A DNA stretch of 41,276 nt from Cypionkella sp. (GCA_025458085.1 JALOTC010000010.1:1-41276); one strand, 5' to 3'; positions 26,802 to 36,454 are shown, counted from the stretch's first letter. Numbers and translations are program-made. Notes: a model not told the origin generated them from the letters alone.

Positions 26802-28205
26802 ATGTCCGTTCCTCCCCGCCCCGCCCCTGCCTTCGCGCCCGATGACGCGCCTTCCCTGCCGCTGCACCTCGTGGCTCCCGAAGGGCTGGAGGCTTGGCTC
26901 GAAGGGCCGGGCAAGGCCTGGTCCGGCTGGCTCAAGACCACGGGGTTCGAGGCAGGTCTGGGCGAAACCCGGCTCCTCCCCGCTACGGATGGTCTCGCCG
27001 GTGCGGTCTGCGGCCTAGGTACACCCAAGGCCCGCGCGCGCAGCCGTTTCGGCCTGTCCCGCGCGACGAATGCCCTGCCCGCGGGCGTTTGGCATCTGGA
27101 AGGTGCGCTTTCCCCGCAAGACGCGACCGAGGCGGCTTTGGGCTGGCTCCTCGCCTCTTACCGCTTTGACCGCTATCGCCCCGGCAAGGCCGCGCCCGCC
27201 CTGCCCTTGCTGAAATGCCCTGCGGGTGTGCAGGCCGACCAGTGCCTCGCCATGGCCGAAGGCGAATTCCTGACCCGCGATCTGATCAATACCCCCGCCT
27301 CGGACCTCGGCCCTGCCGAATTGCAAGAGGCATTCATGGCCCTCGCCGCCCGCTTTGGCGCCACGGCAGAGGCGATCGTAGGCGATGACCTGCTGGCCCG
27401 AAACTTCCCCATGATCCATGCCGTGGGACGCGCCTCTGCCCGCGCGCCCCGCCTGCTAGAGATGCGCTGGGGCGATGCGGGTCCGCGGCTGACGCTCGTG
27501 GGCAAAGGCGTCTGTTTCGATACCGGGGGGCTGGACCTCAAACCCTCCACCGGCATGCTCTTGATGAAAAAAGACATGGGCGGGGCGGCCACGGTCATGG
27601 GGCTTGCGCTGATGATCATGCGGCTTCGCCTGCCCATTCGCCTGCGCGTTCTGGTGCCTGCGGTGGAAAACAGCGTCTCTGGCACGGCGATGCGCCCGCG
27701 CGATATCCTGACCAGCCGCAAGGGCCTGACGGTCGAGGTGAACAATACCGATGCCGAAGGCCGCCTGATCCTTGCCGATGCCCTCGCCCTCGCCTGCGAG
27801 GAGGAAAGCGATGCGCTGATCTCCATGGCCACGCTGACAGGCGCGGCGCGGGTGGCGGTCGGGCCGGACCTCGCCCCCTATTTCACCGATGACGCCGAAG
27901 TTTCCGCCGCGCTCGAGGCGGGGGCCGTCGCGGGCCTTGATCCGGTCTGGCGCCTGCCCTTCCATGCGCCCTATGACTCGATGCTCGAACCCGGCATTGC
28001 CGATCTGGACAATGCCCCCACAGGCGGCTTTGCCGGCGCAATCACCGCAGCCCTGTTCCTGCGCCGCTTTGCCGACCACCCGCGCTATACGCATTTCGAC
28101 ATTTACGCCCATACGCCGAACGACCTGCCCGGTCGGCCCAAGGGGGGCGTGGGGCAAGGCGCGCGGGCGCTCCTCCATGCCCTGCCCCGGATCCTCGGCC
28201 TGTGA
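26802..28205 (+). CDS. Leucyl aminopeptidase family protein (M17)
   Basis: Metal-dependent cytoplasmic aminopeptidase of 467 residues. The C-terminal catalytic domain is complete: VGKGVCFDTGGLDLKPSTGM with a metal-binding Lys and Asp, KKDMGGAATVMG, the family signature NTDAEGRL followed by ILADALALA, and ATLTGAARVAVG. The N-terminal regulatory domain is divergent and short, as in the alphaproteobacterial M17 subgroup. The ATG at 26802 follows AAGAGG. Its stop overlaps the next gene's GTG start by four bases (GTGA), so the peptidase and the C40 enzyme are translationally coupled. Confidence 0.94.
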   Translation: MSVPPRPAPAFAPDDAPSLPLHLVAPEGLEAWLEGPGKAWSGWLKTTGFEAGLGETRLLPATDGLAGAVCGLGTPKARARSRFGLSRATNALPAGVWHLEGALSPQDATEAALGWLLASYRFDRYRPGKAAPALPLLKCPAGVQADQCLAMAEGEFLTRDLINTPASDLGPAELQEAFMALAARFGATAEAIVGDDLLARNFPMIHAVGRASARAPRLLEMRWGDAGPRLTLVGKGVCFDTGGLDLKPSTGMLLMKKDMGGAATVMGLALMIMRLRLPIRLRVLVPAVENSVSGTAMRPRDILTSRKGLTVEVNNTDAEGRLILADALALACEEESDALISMATLTGAARVAVGPDLAPYFTDDAEVSAALEAGAVAGLDPVWRLPFHAPYDSMLEPGIADLDNAPTGGFAGAITAALFLRRFADHPRYTHFDIYAHTPNDLPGRPKGGVGQGARALLHALPRILGL

Positions 28206-29032
28206 CGCGCGACCGCAGGCTCACGCCCTTTTCGGGCCGCATCGCGCTTGCCGCCCTGCGAGGAGAGATCGCAGCAGAGGCCTTCACCGAAGGCGAGGCC
28301 GCTGCCATCGCCACACCGCTGGCGGACCTCCTCACCCAGCCCGGCGGTGCGCGGGACCGTCAACTTCTGCTGGGCGATGCGGTCACCGTGATTGACCGGC
28401 GCGATGGCCATGCCTTCGTTCAGGCCGAGAAAGACGGCTATTGCGGCTGGCTGGCCGAAGCCGCCCTCGGCCCGCCCATCACGCCAAGCCATTGGGTCGC
28501 AGCCCGCGCCTCGCATCTCTACATTGCGCCCAAGGTGCAGGCCCCAGACATCGCCGCCCTCCCCTTTGGCGCGCGCCTCACAGTCACAGCCACCTCTGGC
28601 AGTTTCGCGCAGGTGACGGGCGGCTTCGTCCCCCTTGCCCATCTGCGCGCGATGGGTGATCGCCCCACCGATCCGGTCGGCGTTGCCGAAAGCTTCCTCG
28701 GCGCGCCCTACCTCTGGGGCGGGAATTCAGCGGCGGGGCTCGATTGTTCGGGCCTTGTGCAATCGGCCTTCCTCGCCTGCGGCCTGCCCTGCCCCGGCGA
28801 CAGCGATTTGCAGCAGAGCGTGGGCCAGCCCTTGCCCAACAGCGCCCCTCACCGGCGCGGCGATCTGATCTTCTGGAAAGGCCATGTCGCGCTGGTCAGC
28901 GATCCACAAACCCTGATCCATGCGAACGGCCACAGCATGACCGTCACCTATGAACCCATCACCGCCTGCATCCAGCGCATCGAAAGCCAAGGCGGCGGTC
29001 CGGTCACCGCAAGGCGCAGACCCGCAGGCTAA
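28202..29032 (+). CDS. NlpC/P60 (C40) peptidoglycan peptidase
   Basis: A 276-residue protein with a bacterial SH3-like N-terminal region (about residues 50-150) and a C-terminal NlpC/P60 domain. The catalytic triad is visible: Cys182 in GLDCSGLVQ, His228 in WKGHVALV and His240 in LIHANGHS. Enzymes of this type cut D-Glu to meso-diaminopimelate bonds in wall peptides. No signal peptide is seen, so it may act on recycled wall peptides in the cytoplasm, which would suit coupling to an aminopeptidase. The start is GTG, overlapping the upstream stop. Its end overlaps the DUF2794 stop by four bases, convergently. Confidence 0.93.
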   Translation: MTRDRRLTPFSGRIALAALRGEIAAEAFTEGEAAAIATPLADLLTQPGGARDRQLLLGDAVTVIDRRDGHAFVQAEKDGYCGWLAEAALGPPITPSHWVAARASHLYIAPKVQAPDIAALPFGARLTVTATSGSFAQVTGGFVPLAHLRAMGDRPTDPVGVAESFLGAPYLWGGNSAAGLDCSGLVQSAFLACGLPCPGDSDLQQSVGQPLPNSAPHRRGDLIFWKGHVALVSDPQTLIHANGHSMTVTYEPITACIQRIESQGGGPVTARRRPAG

Positions 29033-29382
29033 AGCCCATCAACCGACCGGATCAACTTGCGCTCCAGCACACGTAGCACCAGCTCCAGATCGTGACCACG
29101 CCGCAGCACCTGCCCATCCGCGCCAAGCACGGCATATATCCCCTGCTTGGCCCGCAGCTTCGGGCGCTTTTCAATGCGGTAGAGCGGGAATTCCGTGGTC
29201 CGCCGGAACACTGCGAACACCGCCACATCGCGCAGGAAAGACATCGCATAGTCGCGCCACTCTCCCGCCGCGACCATCCGCCCGTAAAGGCCAAGGATCA
29301 CCTGCAACTCACGCCGATCAAAGCGCACCTGATCATCCAGGTGGGCACCAGAGGGGAAAGGGGTCGGGGTCTGGGCCGTCAT
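29029..29382 (-). CDS. DUF2794 protein
   Basis: A 117-residue cytoplasmic protein matching DUF2794, an alphaproteobacterial family of unknown role. The conserved body reads VRFDRRELQVILGLYGRMV, AAGEWRDYAMSFLRDVAVFA, FRRTTEFPLYRIEKRP and LRRGHDLELVLRVLERKLIR. Length and order are normal. Stop codon converges with the C40 peptidase gene. Confidence 0.88.
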   Translation of the reverse strand: MTAQTPTPFPSGAHLDDQVRFDRRELQVILGLYGRMVAAGEWRDYAMSFLRDVAVFAVFRRTTEFPLYRIEKRPKLRAKQGIYAVLGADGQVLRRGHDLELVLRVLERKLIRSVDGL

Positions 29383-29452
29383 GGCGCAAGCTTACGCCAG
29401 CGCGGGCACAAATCAATGCCCCTGATCGGCCCGAACGCGCTCACCGCACCGG

Positions 29453-30442
29453 TCACAGAAACCCCGCCGCCAAATGCAATTCCCCCGTCTCTCGCCCGCG
29501 CCAATTGCGTTGCCGCCCTGGCAGCCGCTTCTGCGCCATGGGATGCCCCGCCTCCAGCACACCATAGCGCGCCAAAAGCGCCGTGATCACCGCCTCCGAT
29601 GCCCGCGTCGCGCCATCAGCGATCTTGACCGCAATCCCCATCCGCCGCTCCGGCAGGATGGCGACGAAAACCGCCTCCGCCCCCGTCTTGATCGCAACCC
29701 GGTGGTCCATCGCGCGCATCAATTCGGTACAGGCACGGCCCTCACCCGCAACCAGTTCCGGGTGCCGCGCCATGGCCCGGTGCAGCCGCACCATCGCACG
29801 TTCGCGCATCGACCCATCCTCGCGCGCGGCGGCAAAGGCCTGCATCGCCCGCGCCAATCCTGTCAACGACATTGCGAAATTCGGGGCCGAACAGCCATCG
29901 ACCCCCCAGCCCGCCACGGCCTCGCCCGTCACTTCTTCCGTCGCTTGCCGGATCGCACGCTGCAAGGGATGGTCGATCTCCACATACTCCGGCCCCGCTT
30001 TCAGATGCCGACTTGCGGTAACAAACCCGCAATGCTTGCCCGAGCAGTTGTTGTGCAGCTGGCACGGCACCTCACCGCCCCGGATCAGCCGGTCCCGCTC
30101 CTCCCGGTCATAGGGTTCATGCGCCCCACAGCGCAGATCCCCCTCCCCAAGCCCCAGATCGGCCAGCCAGCGCGCGGCCATGCCCACATGCAGCGCCGCC
30201 CCCTGATGGCTCGCGCAAGACAGCGCCAGATGCCTGTCGGTCAGACCCGCCGCATCGGCCGCCCCGCTTTCGACCAAAGGCAGCGCCTGAATCATCTTGC
30301 AAGACGACCGGGGAAAAATGACCTCAGCCGGGTTACCCCAGGCCTCCAGCAAGCCAGAGTCCCCCCACACCACGGCATGTCCGGCATGGGCACTTTCCTT
30401 TTGCCCACCGCGCCAAAGTTCGACCATCGGCTGCGCCAGCAT
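29453..30442 (-). CDS. Asparaginase (thermolabile, Rhizobium-type II)
   Basis: Hydrolyses asparagine to aspartate and ammonia. The 329 residues match the PF06089 asparaginase family typified by Rhizobium etli, unrelated to the E. coli enzymes. Conserved stretches are FPRSSCKMIQALPLVESGAA, LALSCASHQGAALH (a Ser-Lys/serine-rich active site of beta-lactamase-like fold), HNNCSGKHCGF and VDGCSAPNFAMSL. GGAGAG precedes the ATG at 30442; a longer open frame upstream crosses the divergent promoter region and is not coding. Confidence 0.93.
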   Translation of the reverse strand: MLAQPMVELWRGGQKESAHAGHAVVWGDSGLLEAWGNPAEVIFPRSSCKMIQALPLVESGAADAAGLTDRHLALSCASHQGAALHVGMAARWLADLGLGEGDLRCGAHEPYDREERDRLIRGGEVPCQLHNNCSGKHCGFVTASRHLKAGPEYVEIDHPLQRAIRQATEEVTGEAVAGWGVDGCSAPNFAMSLTGLARAMQAFAAAREDGSMRERAMVRLHRAMARHPELVAGEGRACTELMRAMDHRVAIKTGAEAVFVAILPERRMGIAVKIADGATRASEAVITALLARYGVLEAGHPMAQKRLPGRQRNWRGRETGELHLAAGFL

Positions 30443-30626
30443 GCTTTCTCTCCGAATTTCCGCGTCACACATGCGCGATTTGTCGCCCATGGGTCTTTCA
30501 CCACTTGGACATTCTGCGCTAAGAAAGGGATATCGGCAGAAACGCCCCCGCGCCAGTTCAAACAAACCGGGTCCACCCGGCGGCCTGCGGGCAGAGGCAA
30601 GTGACAGCTTGGAGGCTGTGATCGAC

Positions 30627-31151
30627 ATGACTTCTTCCATCATGCGCGTCATTCTGGCGGCAACCCTCGCCCTCGGCACCGCGCCTGCCATCGCGCAGGA
30701 ATCCACGAACCAAGTTGCCGTCCGCACGGATTGGAGCGTGTTCACCGAGGAAAGCCCGAAAGAATGCTGGGGCGTGTCCAAGCCGCGCGAAACAGTGAAC
30801 TCGCGCAATGGCCAGCCGGTTTCGGTGCGCCGTGGCGATATCCTCCTCTTTGTCACCTTCCGCCCCGGCTCTGGCGCGAATGGGGAAATCTCCTTTACCG
30901 GCGGCTATCCTTTCGCCAATGGCTCTACCGTCTCGATGAATGTGGATGGCCGCAATTTCGACCTCTTCACCGATGGCGAATGGGCATGGCCCGGCAGTGC
31001 CGAGGCCGATGCCGCCCTCCTCGCCGCGATGAAGGCAGGCCAGACCGCCATCCTGACCGCACGCTCGGGTCGCGGCACGGAAACCCGCGATACCTTTAGC
31101 CTGCGGGGCTTTACCGCCGCGATGCAAGAAGCCGAGTCGCGCTGCCGCTAA
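30627..31151 (+). CDS. Invasion-associated locus B (IalB) family protein, exported
   Basis: A 174-residue periplasmic protein with a signal peptide (IMRVILAATLALGTAPAIA, then QES). The mature part has the IalB-type WSVFTEESPKECWGVSKP, FVTFRPG and the C-terminal FSLRGFTAAMQEAESRC. Two cysteines probably form a disulfide. The Bartonella founder aids red-cell entry, but in environmental alphaproteobacteria the role is unknown. GGAGG lies 11 bases before the ATG; a GTG three codons earlier is too close to it. A hairpin follows the stop. Confidence 0.87.
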   Translation: MTSSIMRVILAATLALGTAPAIAQESTNQVAVRTDWSVFTEESPKECWGVSKPRETVNSRNGQPVSVRRGDILLFVTFRPGSGANGEISFTGGYPFANGSTVSMNVDGRNFDLFTDGEWAWPGSAEADAALLAAMKAGQTAILTARSGRGTETRDTFSLRGFTAAMQEAESRCR

Positions 31152-31174
31152 TCGTGCGGCACATCGCGCCCCAA

Positions 31175-31204
31175 CGCCCCGGCCCGTCCGGGGCGCTTTG
31201 CTTT
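31175..31204 (+). terminator. Probable terminator after the IalB-family gene
   Basis: CGCCCCGG, loop CCCGT, CCGGGGCG followed by CTTTGCTTT, about 25 bases after the stop. The T-run is interrupted, so strength is uncertain. Confidence 0.6.
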
Positions 31205-31265
31205 GGCGGTTCCTTTTTCGCGAAAATCGCCTATATAGCCCCCATTCCCAGCATCGGACCCGCCC

Positions 31266-32459
31266 ATGACCGCCCCGGCCCCCCTTCCCTCGGCCCCCAT
31301 CACCCAAGATGTCCTGACGCTTCCGCGCAAATTGCCCGAAGGCGGCAAGGTCAATATCATCGGGCTAACGCGCGACCAGTTGCGCGCGGCACTGATCGCG
31401 GCAGGGACGCCGGAAAAACAGGCCAAGATGCGGCTTGGGCAAATCTGGCAATGGGTCTATCACTTTGGCCTGCGCGATTTCGCCGCTATGACGAACCTTG
31501 CCAAGGACTACCGCGCCCTTCTGGCCGATCACTTCGAAATCGCCCTGCCGGAAATCGTCACCCGCCAAATCTCGGCCGATGGCACGCGCAAATACCTGCT
31601 GCGCATCGCGGGCGGGCATGAGGTCGAGGCGGTCTATATCCCCGAAGAAAACCGCGGCACGCTCTGCATCTCCTCCCAGGTCGGCTGCACGCTCACCTGC
31701 TCCTTCTGCCATACCGGCACCCAGAAACTCGTCCGCAACCTTACGCCTGCGGAAATCGTCGGCCAGTTGATGGTCGCCCGCGATGACCTTGGCGAATGGC
31801 CAGAACCCGGCGCGCCCAAGAACGAAACCCGCCTAGTCAGCAATGTCGTACTGATGGGCATGGGCGAGCCGCTGTACAATTTCGAAGGCGTCCGCGATGC
31901 GATGCGCGTGGTGATGGATGGCGAGGGGCTCAGCCTCTCGCGCCGCCGCATCACCCTTTCCACCAGCGGTGTCGTGCCCGAAATCGCCCGCTGCGCCGAA
32001 GAAATCGGCTGCCTTCTGGCGGTCAGCTTCCACGCCACGACCGATGAGGTGCGCGACCGCCTCGTGCCGATCAACAAACGCTGGAACATCGAAACGCTGC
32101 TGAACGCGCTGCGCGATTATCCGCGCCTATCAAATTCGGAACGGATCACCTTTGAATATGTCATGCTCAAAGGCGTGAATGACAGCGATGCCGATGCCCG
32201 CCGTCTGGTCAAGCTGATCGCGGGGATACCGGCCAAGATCAACCTGATCCCGTTCAACGAATGGCCCGGCGCGCCCTATGAACGCTCCGATTGGGAACGG
32301 ATCGAGGCTTTTGCCGACATCATTTACAAAGCAGGCTATGCCAGCCCCATCCGCACCCCACGCGGCGAAGATATCATGGCCGCCTGCGGGCAGTTGAAAT
32401 CTGCCACCGAACGCGCCCGCAAATCTGCCAAAGAAATCGCCGCCGAGGCGGGGCTGTAA
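31266..32459 (+). CDS. rlmN: Dual-specificity 23S rRNA/tRNA methyltransferase RlmN
   Basis: Radical-SAM enzyme making 2-methyladenosine at A2503 of 23S rRNA and A37 of some tRNAs. The 397 residues show the iron-sulfur cluster cysteines C141, C145 and C148 ([12 protein letters not shown]), the methyl-carrying pair Cys134 (GTLC) and Cys374 (MAACGQL), [17 protein letters not shown] and [16 protein letters not shown]. It is complete. The gene is convergent with uvrC, with 9 bases between stops. Confidence 0.97.
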   Translation: MTAPAPLPSAPITQDVLTLPRKLPEGGKVNIIGLTRDQLRAALIAAGTPEKQAKMRLGQIWQWVYHFGLRDFAAMTNLAKDYRALLADHFEIALPEIVTRQISADGTRKYLLRIAGGHEVEAVYIPEENRGTLCISSQVGCTLTCSFCHTGTQKLVRNLTPAEIVGQLMVARDDLGEWPEPGAPKNETRLVSNVVLMGMGEPLYNFEGVRDAMRVVMDGEGLSLSRRRITLSTSGVVPEIARCAEEIGCLLAVSFHATTDEVRDRLVPINKRWNIETLLNALRDYPRLSNSERITFEYVMLKGVNDSDADARRLVKLIAGIPAKINLIPFNEWPGAPYERSDWERIEAFADIIYKAGYASPIRTPRGEDIMAACGQLKSATERARKSAKEIAAEAGL

Positions 32460-32468
32460 GGCCCGCCT

Positions 32469-34382
32469 CTAGCTGCGGGCGTGAAAGAAATCGTGGATGG
32501 TCTGGGCCATGGCCTCAGAAATACCCTCCACCTGCTTCAAATCCTCCACCCCGGCCCGCGCCACGGCCTTGGCGCTGCCGAAATGGGCGAGAAGGGCGCG
32601 CTTGCGCCCCGCGCCCACACCCGGCACCTCGTCGAGCGGCGTGGCCCCCACGGCCTTGGCCCGCTTGGCCACATGCGCGCCATTGGCCCAGCGATGCGCC
32701 TCATCTCGCAAGCGCTGCACGAAATACAGCACCGGGTCATTGCGTTGCAGCGCAAAGGCAGGTTCGCCGGGGCGGTAGAATTCTTCCTTCCCCGCATCCC
32801 GATCAATCCCCTTGGCGACGCCCACAAAGGGAATGTCATCCACCCCCAGTTCCGCCATGATCTCTCCCACGGCAGAAACCTGCCCCGCGCCACCATCAAT
32901 CAGCAACAGGTCTGGCCAAGCGTCGGACTTCCGCTCCGGGTCCTCCTTCAACAGCCGCTCAAAGCGCCGGGTCAGCACCTCTTTCATCATGCCGAAGTCA
33001 TCCCCCTGACGCCCGGCCTCGCCCCGAATGTTGAACTTGCGGTATTGCGATTTCAGGAACCCCTCCGCCCCCGCCACGACCATCCCGCCCACGGCATCCG
33101 CGCCCTGAATGTGGGCGTTGTCGTAAATCTCGATCCGCCGGGGCGGGGCCTCAAGATCAAAGGCCTCGGCCAGCCCCGCCAGCAGCTTGTTCTGCGTGCT
33201 CGTCTCCGCCATCTTCCGCGCCAAAGCCTCGCGCGCATTGCGGGCGGCGTTTTCCACCAGCTCCGCCTTCTCCCCCCGCTGCGGCACGGCCAGTTCCACC
33301 TTGCGCCCCGCACGGGCAGACAGCGCCTCTACGACCAGATCCTCATCCTCCACCGGATGGGACAGAAGGATCAGCTTCGGCGGGTCCTTGTCGTCATAGA
33401 ATTGGGTCAGGAAAGCGGTCAGGATCTCCGCCTCCTCCGCCCCCGCCCCGGTGCGCGGATAGAAATCCCGGTTCCCCCAGCTTTGGTTCGCGCGAATAAA
33501 GAACACCTGCACACAGGCCTGCCCACCCTCCAGATGCAGCGCGATCACATCCGCCTCGGCCACACCGCGCGGGTTGATCCCCTGCGATTGCTGCACATTG
33601 GTCAGCGCCCGGATCCGGTCGCGCAGCGCAGCGGCGCGTTCAAATTCCATCGCCTCTGACGCCTCGGCCATGCCGCGCGCCAATTCCGCCTGCACTGCCG
33701 TGGATTTGCCCTGCAAGAACCGCTCGGCATCCGAAACAAGCTCCGCATAGCCCTCGGCGCTGATCTTGCCCACACAGGGCGCGCTGCACCGCTTGATCTG
33801 ATATTGCAGGCAGGGCCGCGTGCGGCTTTCAAACATCGCATCCGAACAATTGCGCAGCAAAAACACCTTCTGCAACTGGTTCAGCGTTCGGTTCACTGCC
33901 CCCGCACTGGCAAAGGGGCCATAGTAACTGCCCTTCTCCGACTTCTTCCCCCGATGCTTCTTGATCTGCGGAAAGGGATGCGCCTTCGAAATCAGGATAT
34001 TCGGGAAACTCTTGTCATCCCGCATCAGCACATTGTAACGCGGCTTCAACTGCTTGATCAGGTTCTGCTCTAAAAGCAGCGCCTCCACCTCGGTCCGTGT
34101 GGTCAGAAACATCATGCTGGCGGTTTCAAAGATCATCCGCGCAATCCGCGCCGAATGACCCGTGCCGCGCGCATAATTCGACACGCGGTTCTTCAGGTTC
34201 CGCGCCTTGCCAACATACAGGACCTCGCCCTTGGCATTCAGCATCCGATAGACGCCGGGCGAGCCATCCAGCGTCTTGAGATAGCCCTGAATCACGGCCT
34301 GCCCGGTCGGGGCAGATTGGGTCTCGTCTGTCATCGCGCCGGTGCCGATTTGAAGGGTTTCGGAGTCATCGATTCTGCTCAT
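32469..34382 (-). CDS. uvrC: Excinuclease ABC subunit C
   Basis: Makes the dual incisions of nucleotide-excision repair. The 637 residues run: GIY-YIG nuclease ([20 protein letters not shown], about 43-65), a cysteine cluster ([21 protein letters not shown]), the UVR motif that binds UvrB ([16 protein letters not shown]), the RNase-H-like second nuclease ([30 protein letters not shown]) and C-terminal helix-hairpin-helix repeats ([19 protein letters not shown]). It is intact. The start at 34382 is the longest; ATG at 34334 (MTDETQ) is an alternative. Confidence 0.97.
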   Translation of the reverse strand: MSRIDDSETLQIGTGAMTDETQSAPTGQAVIQGYLKTLDGSPGVYRMLNAKGEVLYVGKARNLKNRVSNYARGTGHSARIARMIFETASMMFLTTRTEVEALLLEQNLIKQLKPRYNVLMRDDKSFPNILISKAHPFPQIKKHRGKKSEKGSYYGPFASAGAVNRTLNQLQKVFLLRNCSDAMFESRTRPCLQYQIKRCSAPCVGKISAEGYAELVSDAERFLQGKSTAVQAELARGMAEASEAMEFERAAALRDRIRALTNVQQSQGINPRGVAEADVIALHLEGGQACVQVFFIRANQSWGNRDFYPRTGAGAEEAEILTAFLTQFYDDKDPPKLILLSHPVEDEDLVVEALSARAGRKVELAVPQRGEKAELVENAARNAREALARKMAETSTQNKLLAGLAEAFDLEAPPRRIEIYDNAHIQGADAVGGMVVAGAEGFLKSQYRKFNIRGEAGRQGDDFGMMKEVLTRRFERLLKEDPERKSDAWPDLLLIDGGAGQVSAVGEIMAELGVDDIPFVGVAKGIDRDAGKEEFYRPGEPAFALQRNDPVLYFVQRLRDEAHRWANGAHVAKRAKAVGATPLDEVPGVGAGRKRALLAHFGSAKAVARAGVEDLKQVEGISEAMAQTIHDFFHARS

Positions 34383-34652
34383 GGCTGCAACGATCCGTGG
34401 CCGGGGGCAAGAGCAAAGACATCCACCATTTATGTGGATAACTCTGCGGAAAAACTTTCCAAAGCGCCGATTTTCCCTTGCTGCAAAGCGCTTTCTTCAA
34501 GATGCCTAAAAAACCAGCAAAACTGCAACTATTTGATTTACCTTGAAAGATTTATTAATTTTCCCCAAATCCTTGAAAAATTAGGGATTTTGTAACGGCT
34601 ACGTGACCGAACCGCCGAAAGTGGACAAGTCAAGGTAGTATGCAGCCACAGC
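34383..34652. other. AT-rich intergenic region upstream of uvrC with one DnaA box
   Basis: A 270-base gap. Its centre (about 34485-34595) is far richer in A+T than its surroundings. A perfect DnaA-box sequence, TTATCCACA, lies on the minus strand at 34433-34441. No further convincing box or gene is seen, so I take the region to be the uvrC promoter. Confidence 0.5.
34433..34441 (-). promoter_or_regulatory. DnaA-box consensus
   Basis: Exact TTATCCACA on the minus strand, about 50 bases before the uvrC start. It could let DnaA modulate uvrC or be chance; a single 9-mer is weak evidence. Confidence 0.3.
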
Positions 34653-35426
34653 CTACTCCACCCCCATCACATCGGGCGTTTCCCATCCCAAATGCTGCCC
34701 GCCATCCACCGCGATCATCTGCCCCGTCACCGCCGGGGAATCGAGGAAAAACCCAAGCGCTGCCGTGATCCCTTCGGGGCTGGCGCCTCGGCCCAGAACC
34801 GTCGCCGCCCGTTGCCGCGCGAATTGCTCGGCGCTCTGCCGCCCGCCTTGCAGCGTCGGCCCGGGGCCGATCCCGTTCACCCGCACATGGGGCGCAAGCC
34901 CCTGTGCCGCCGTCCGTGTCAGCGCCCAAAGCCCCATCTTGGCCAGCGTATAGGTGCTGAATTCCGGCGTCAGCTTGTGAATGCGCTGATCCAGCATATT
35001 CACGATCAGCCCTTGGGCCACAGGCTCCCCCGCCGCATCGGGCAGCGCGTCCGGGCATTGCCGCGCGAAAGCCTGCGTCAGTACATAAGGCGCGCGCAGG
35101 TTCGATTCCATATGCCTGTCCCAACTGTCCCGCGTCGCGGTCTGGATCAGGTCATGTTCAAAGATCGAGGCATTGTTGATCAGCACCGTCAAAGGCCCCA
35201 GCGCCGCCACCGCCCGCGGCACCAGCGCCTCCACCTCCGCCTCTTCCAAGATATCGGCCTGCAACGTCACCGCGCGCCGCCCCATGGCGCGGATCTCCTC
35301 GGCGACAGCCTCGGCCTCTGCCGCAGAGGTGGCATAATGCACCGCCACATCATGCCCCCGCCGCGCCAAATACAGCGCCATGGCGCGGCCCAACCGCCGC
35401 CCCGCGCCCGTCACCAATGCCGTCAT
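34653..35426 (-). CDS. SDR oxidoreductase, FolM/pteridine-reductase-like
   Basis: A 257-residue NADPH-dependent short-chain reductase. TGAGRRLGRAMA at residues 6-17 is the arginine-rich nucleotide motif of the pteridine reductases (PTR1/FolM), and NNASIF fits the same group. The usual catalytic Ser is replaced by Asp146, 13 residues before Tyr159-x3-Lys163, exactly the spacing of Asp181 and Tyr194 in Leishmania PTR1. A role in reducing dihydropterins or dihydrofolate is therefore likely. The ATG at 35426 is four bases from the stop of the zinc-ribbon gene, so it is the last gene of an S49 peptidase - zinc ribbon - SDR operon. Confidence 0.85.
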   Translation of the reverse strand: MTALVTGAGRRLGRAMALYLARRGHDVAVHYATSAAEAEAVAEEIRAMGRRAVTLQADILEEAEVEALVPRAVAALGPLTVLINNASIFEHDLIQTATRDSWDRHMESNLRAPYVLTQAFARQCPDALPDAAGEPVAQGLIVNMLDQRIHKLTPEFSTYTLAKMGLWALTRTAAQGLAPHVRVNGIGPGPTLQGGRQSAEQFARQRAATVLGRGASPEGITAALGFFLDSPAVTGQMIAVDGGQHLGWETPDVMGVE

Positions 35427-35430
35427 GTAT

Positions 35431-35613
35431 TCAACCCTTCTTGCCGCAGTCGCACGTCTTGCCAATGACATAGCGCCCGCAGGCTTTGCAGACAGGGTTG
35501 CGCCGCGTGATCCGCTTCATGCCCCGCGACATGGCCCCCGGAAACAGCGCCTTGCCAATCATACCCAGAAGCACCATCGCCAGCAGAAAGACGAGGATGG
35601 TCTTGAGCAGCAT
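35431..35613 (-). CDS. 60-residue membrane zinc-ribbon protein
   Basis: A microprotein starting MLLKTILVFLLAMVLLGMIG: one transmembrane helix (residues 4-24), a basic linker (SRGMKRITRRN) and a C-terminal CxxC...CxC set (VCKACGRYVIGKTCDCGKKG) able to bind one zinc. It is fitted between the S49 peptidase stop (one base away) and the SDR start (four bases away), which makes it a real co-transcribed gene despite its size. The function is unknown; the tightness of the operon suggests it works with the peptidase or the reductase. Confidence 0.75.
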   Translation of the reverse strand: MLLKTILVFLLAMVLLGMIGKALFPGAMSRGMKRITRRNPVCKACGRYVIGKTCDCGKKG

Positions 35614-35614
35614 C

Positions 35615-36409
35615 CTAAAGCCCGTAGCGCGCCCAAAGCGCGCGCTCCTCGACCGAGGCCATCACCGTATCCGTCATGGTCAGGCCAAAGCGCTGCAACA
35701 GGCTCCGCTTCTGGCCAAAGGGCACCAACCGCACCTTCTCGCCGTAAAGCTCCTTCAGCTTGGGCCGCAGATGGGCCACGCCATCGGCCAGCCCCATCTC
35801 CACCGCGCCCGCACCCACCCAGATATCGGCGTTGAACAGATCCGCCCCTTCCTTCAGCCGCGCGCCGCGCCGCGCCTGCACATGGGCGATGAAATTCTGA
35901 TGCACGGGGGCAAGCAGCGCCTCGATCCGCGCCACATCTTCGGGCGTTTCCGGCTTGAACGGATCGGCGAAACTCTTCGACCGCCCCGCCGTATGCACGC
36001 GCCGTTCCACCCCTTGGCGCTGCATCAATTCGGTAAAGCCAAAACCCGCATAGATCACCCCGATCGACCCAAGGATCGACGAGGCATCGACCCAAATGTC
36101 ATCCGCCGCGCAGGCCAGCCAATAGCCGCCCGAAGCGGCCACATCTTCGACAAAGGCGTGAACGGGAACCTTCTTGTCCTCTGCCAAACGGCGGATGCGC
36201 GCGGCAATCAGGCTCGATTGCACCGCCGACCCGCCGGGGGAATTGATCACAAGCGCCACCGCCGCAGGCTTGCCCTTGGCAAAGGCACGCTCCACCAAAG
36301 GCGCAACGGATTGGTCAGACAAGGACCTTGCGCCAGCACCAATCGCGCCCTGAAGGCGGATCACCGGCACATAGGCGGGTTTCGGCAAAAAGGGGATCAG
36401 ATGTTTCAT
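35615..36409 (-). CDS. S49 family peptidase (SppA/SohB-like)
   Basis: A 264-residue serine protease of the signal-peptide-peptidase family. The catalytic Ser93 lies in EDVAASGGYWLA and the Lys145 general base in GRSKSFADPF, 52 residues apart, the same separation as in Bacillus SppA. INSPGG (about residues 56-61) and GSIGVIYAGFGF are further family motifs. It is a single-domain form, without an obvious N-terminal membrane anchor, so it may be peripheral or need a partner such as the zinc-ribbon membrane protein next to it. The start at 36409 (MKHLIPFLPKPAYVPVIRLQ) matches relatives. Confidence 0.9.
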   Translation of the reverse strand: MKHLIPFLPKPAYVPVIRLQGAIGAGARSLSDQSVAPLVERAFAKGKPAAVALVINSPGGSAVQSSLIAARIRRLAEDKKVPVHAFVEDVAASGGYWLACAADDIWVDASSILGSIGVIYAGFGFTELMQRQGVERRVHTAGRSKSFADPFKPETPEDVARIEALLAPVHQNFIAHVQARRGARLKEGADLFNADIWVGAGAVEMGLADGVAHLRPKLKELYGEKVRLVPFGQKRSLLQRFGLTMTDTVMASVEERALWARYGL

Positions 36410-36454
36410 ACCCCAGAGGTAAGCCGCCACCCCCGCCGCAACAAGGGGGCGTCG

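Noticed and set aside
34383-34652. Chromosomal replication origin
   Set aside because: Only one DnaA box, and none of the genes usual near alphaproteobacterial origins (parAB, gidA, hemE, dnaA) is present.
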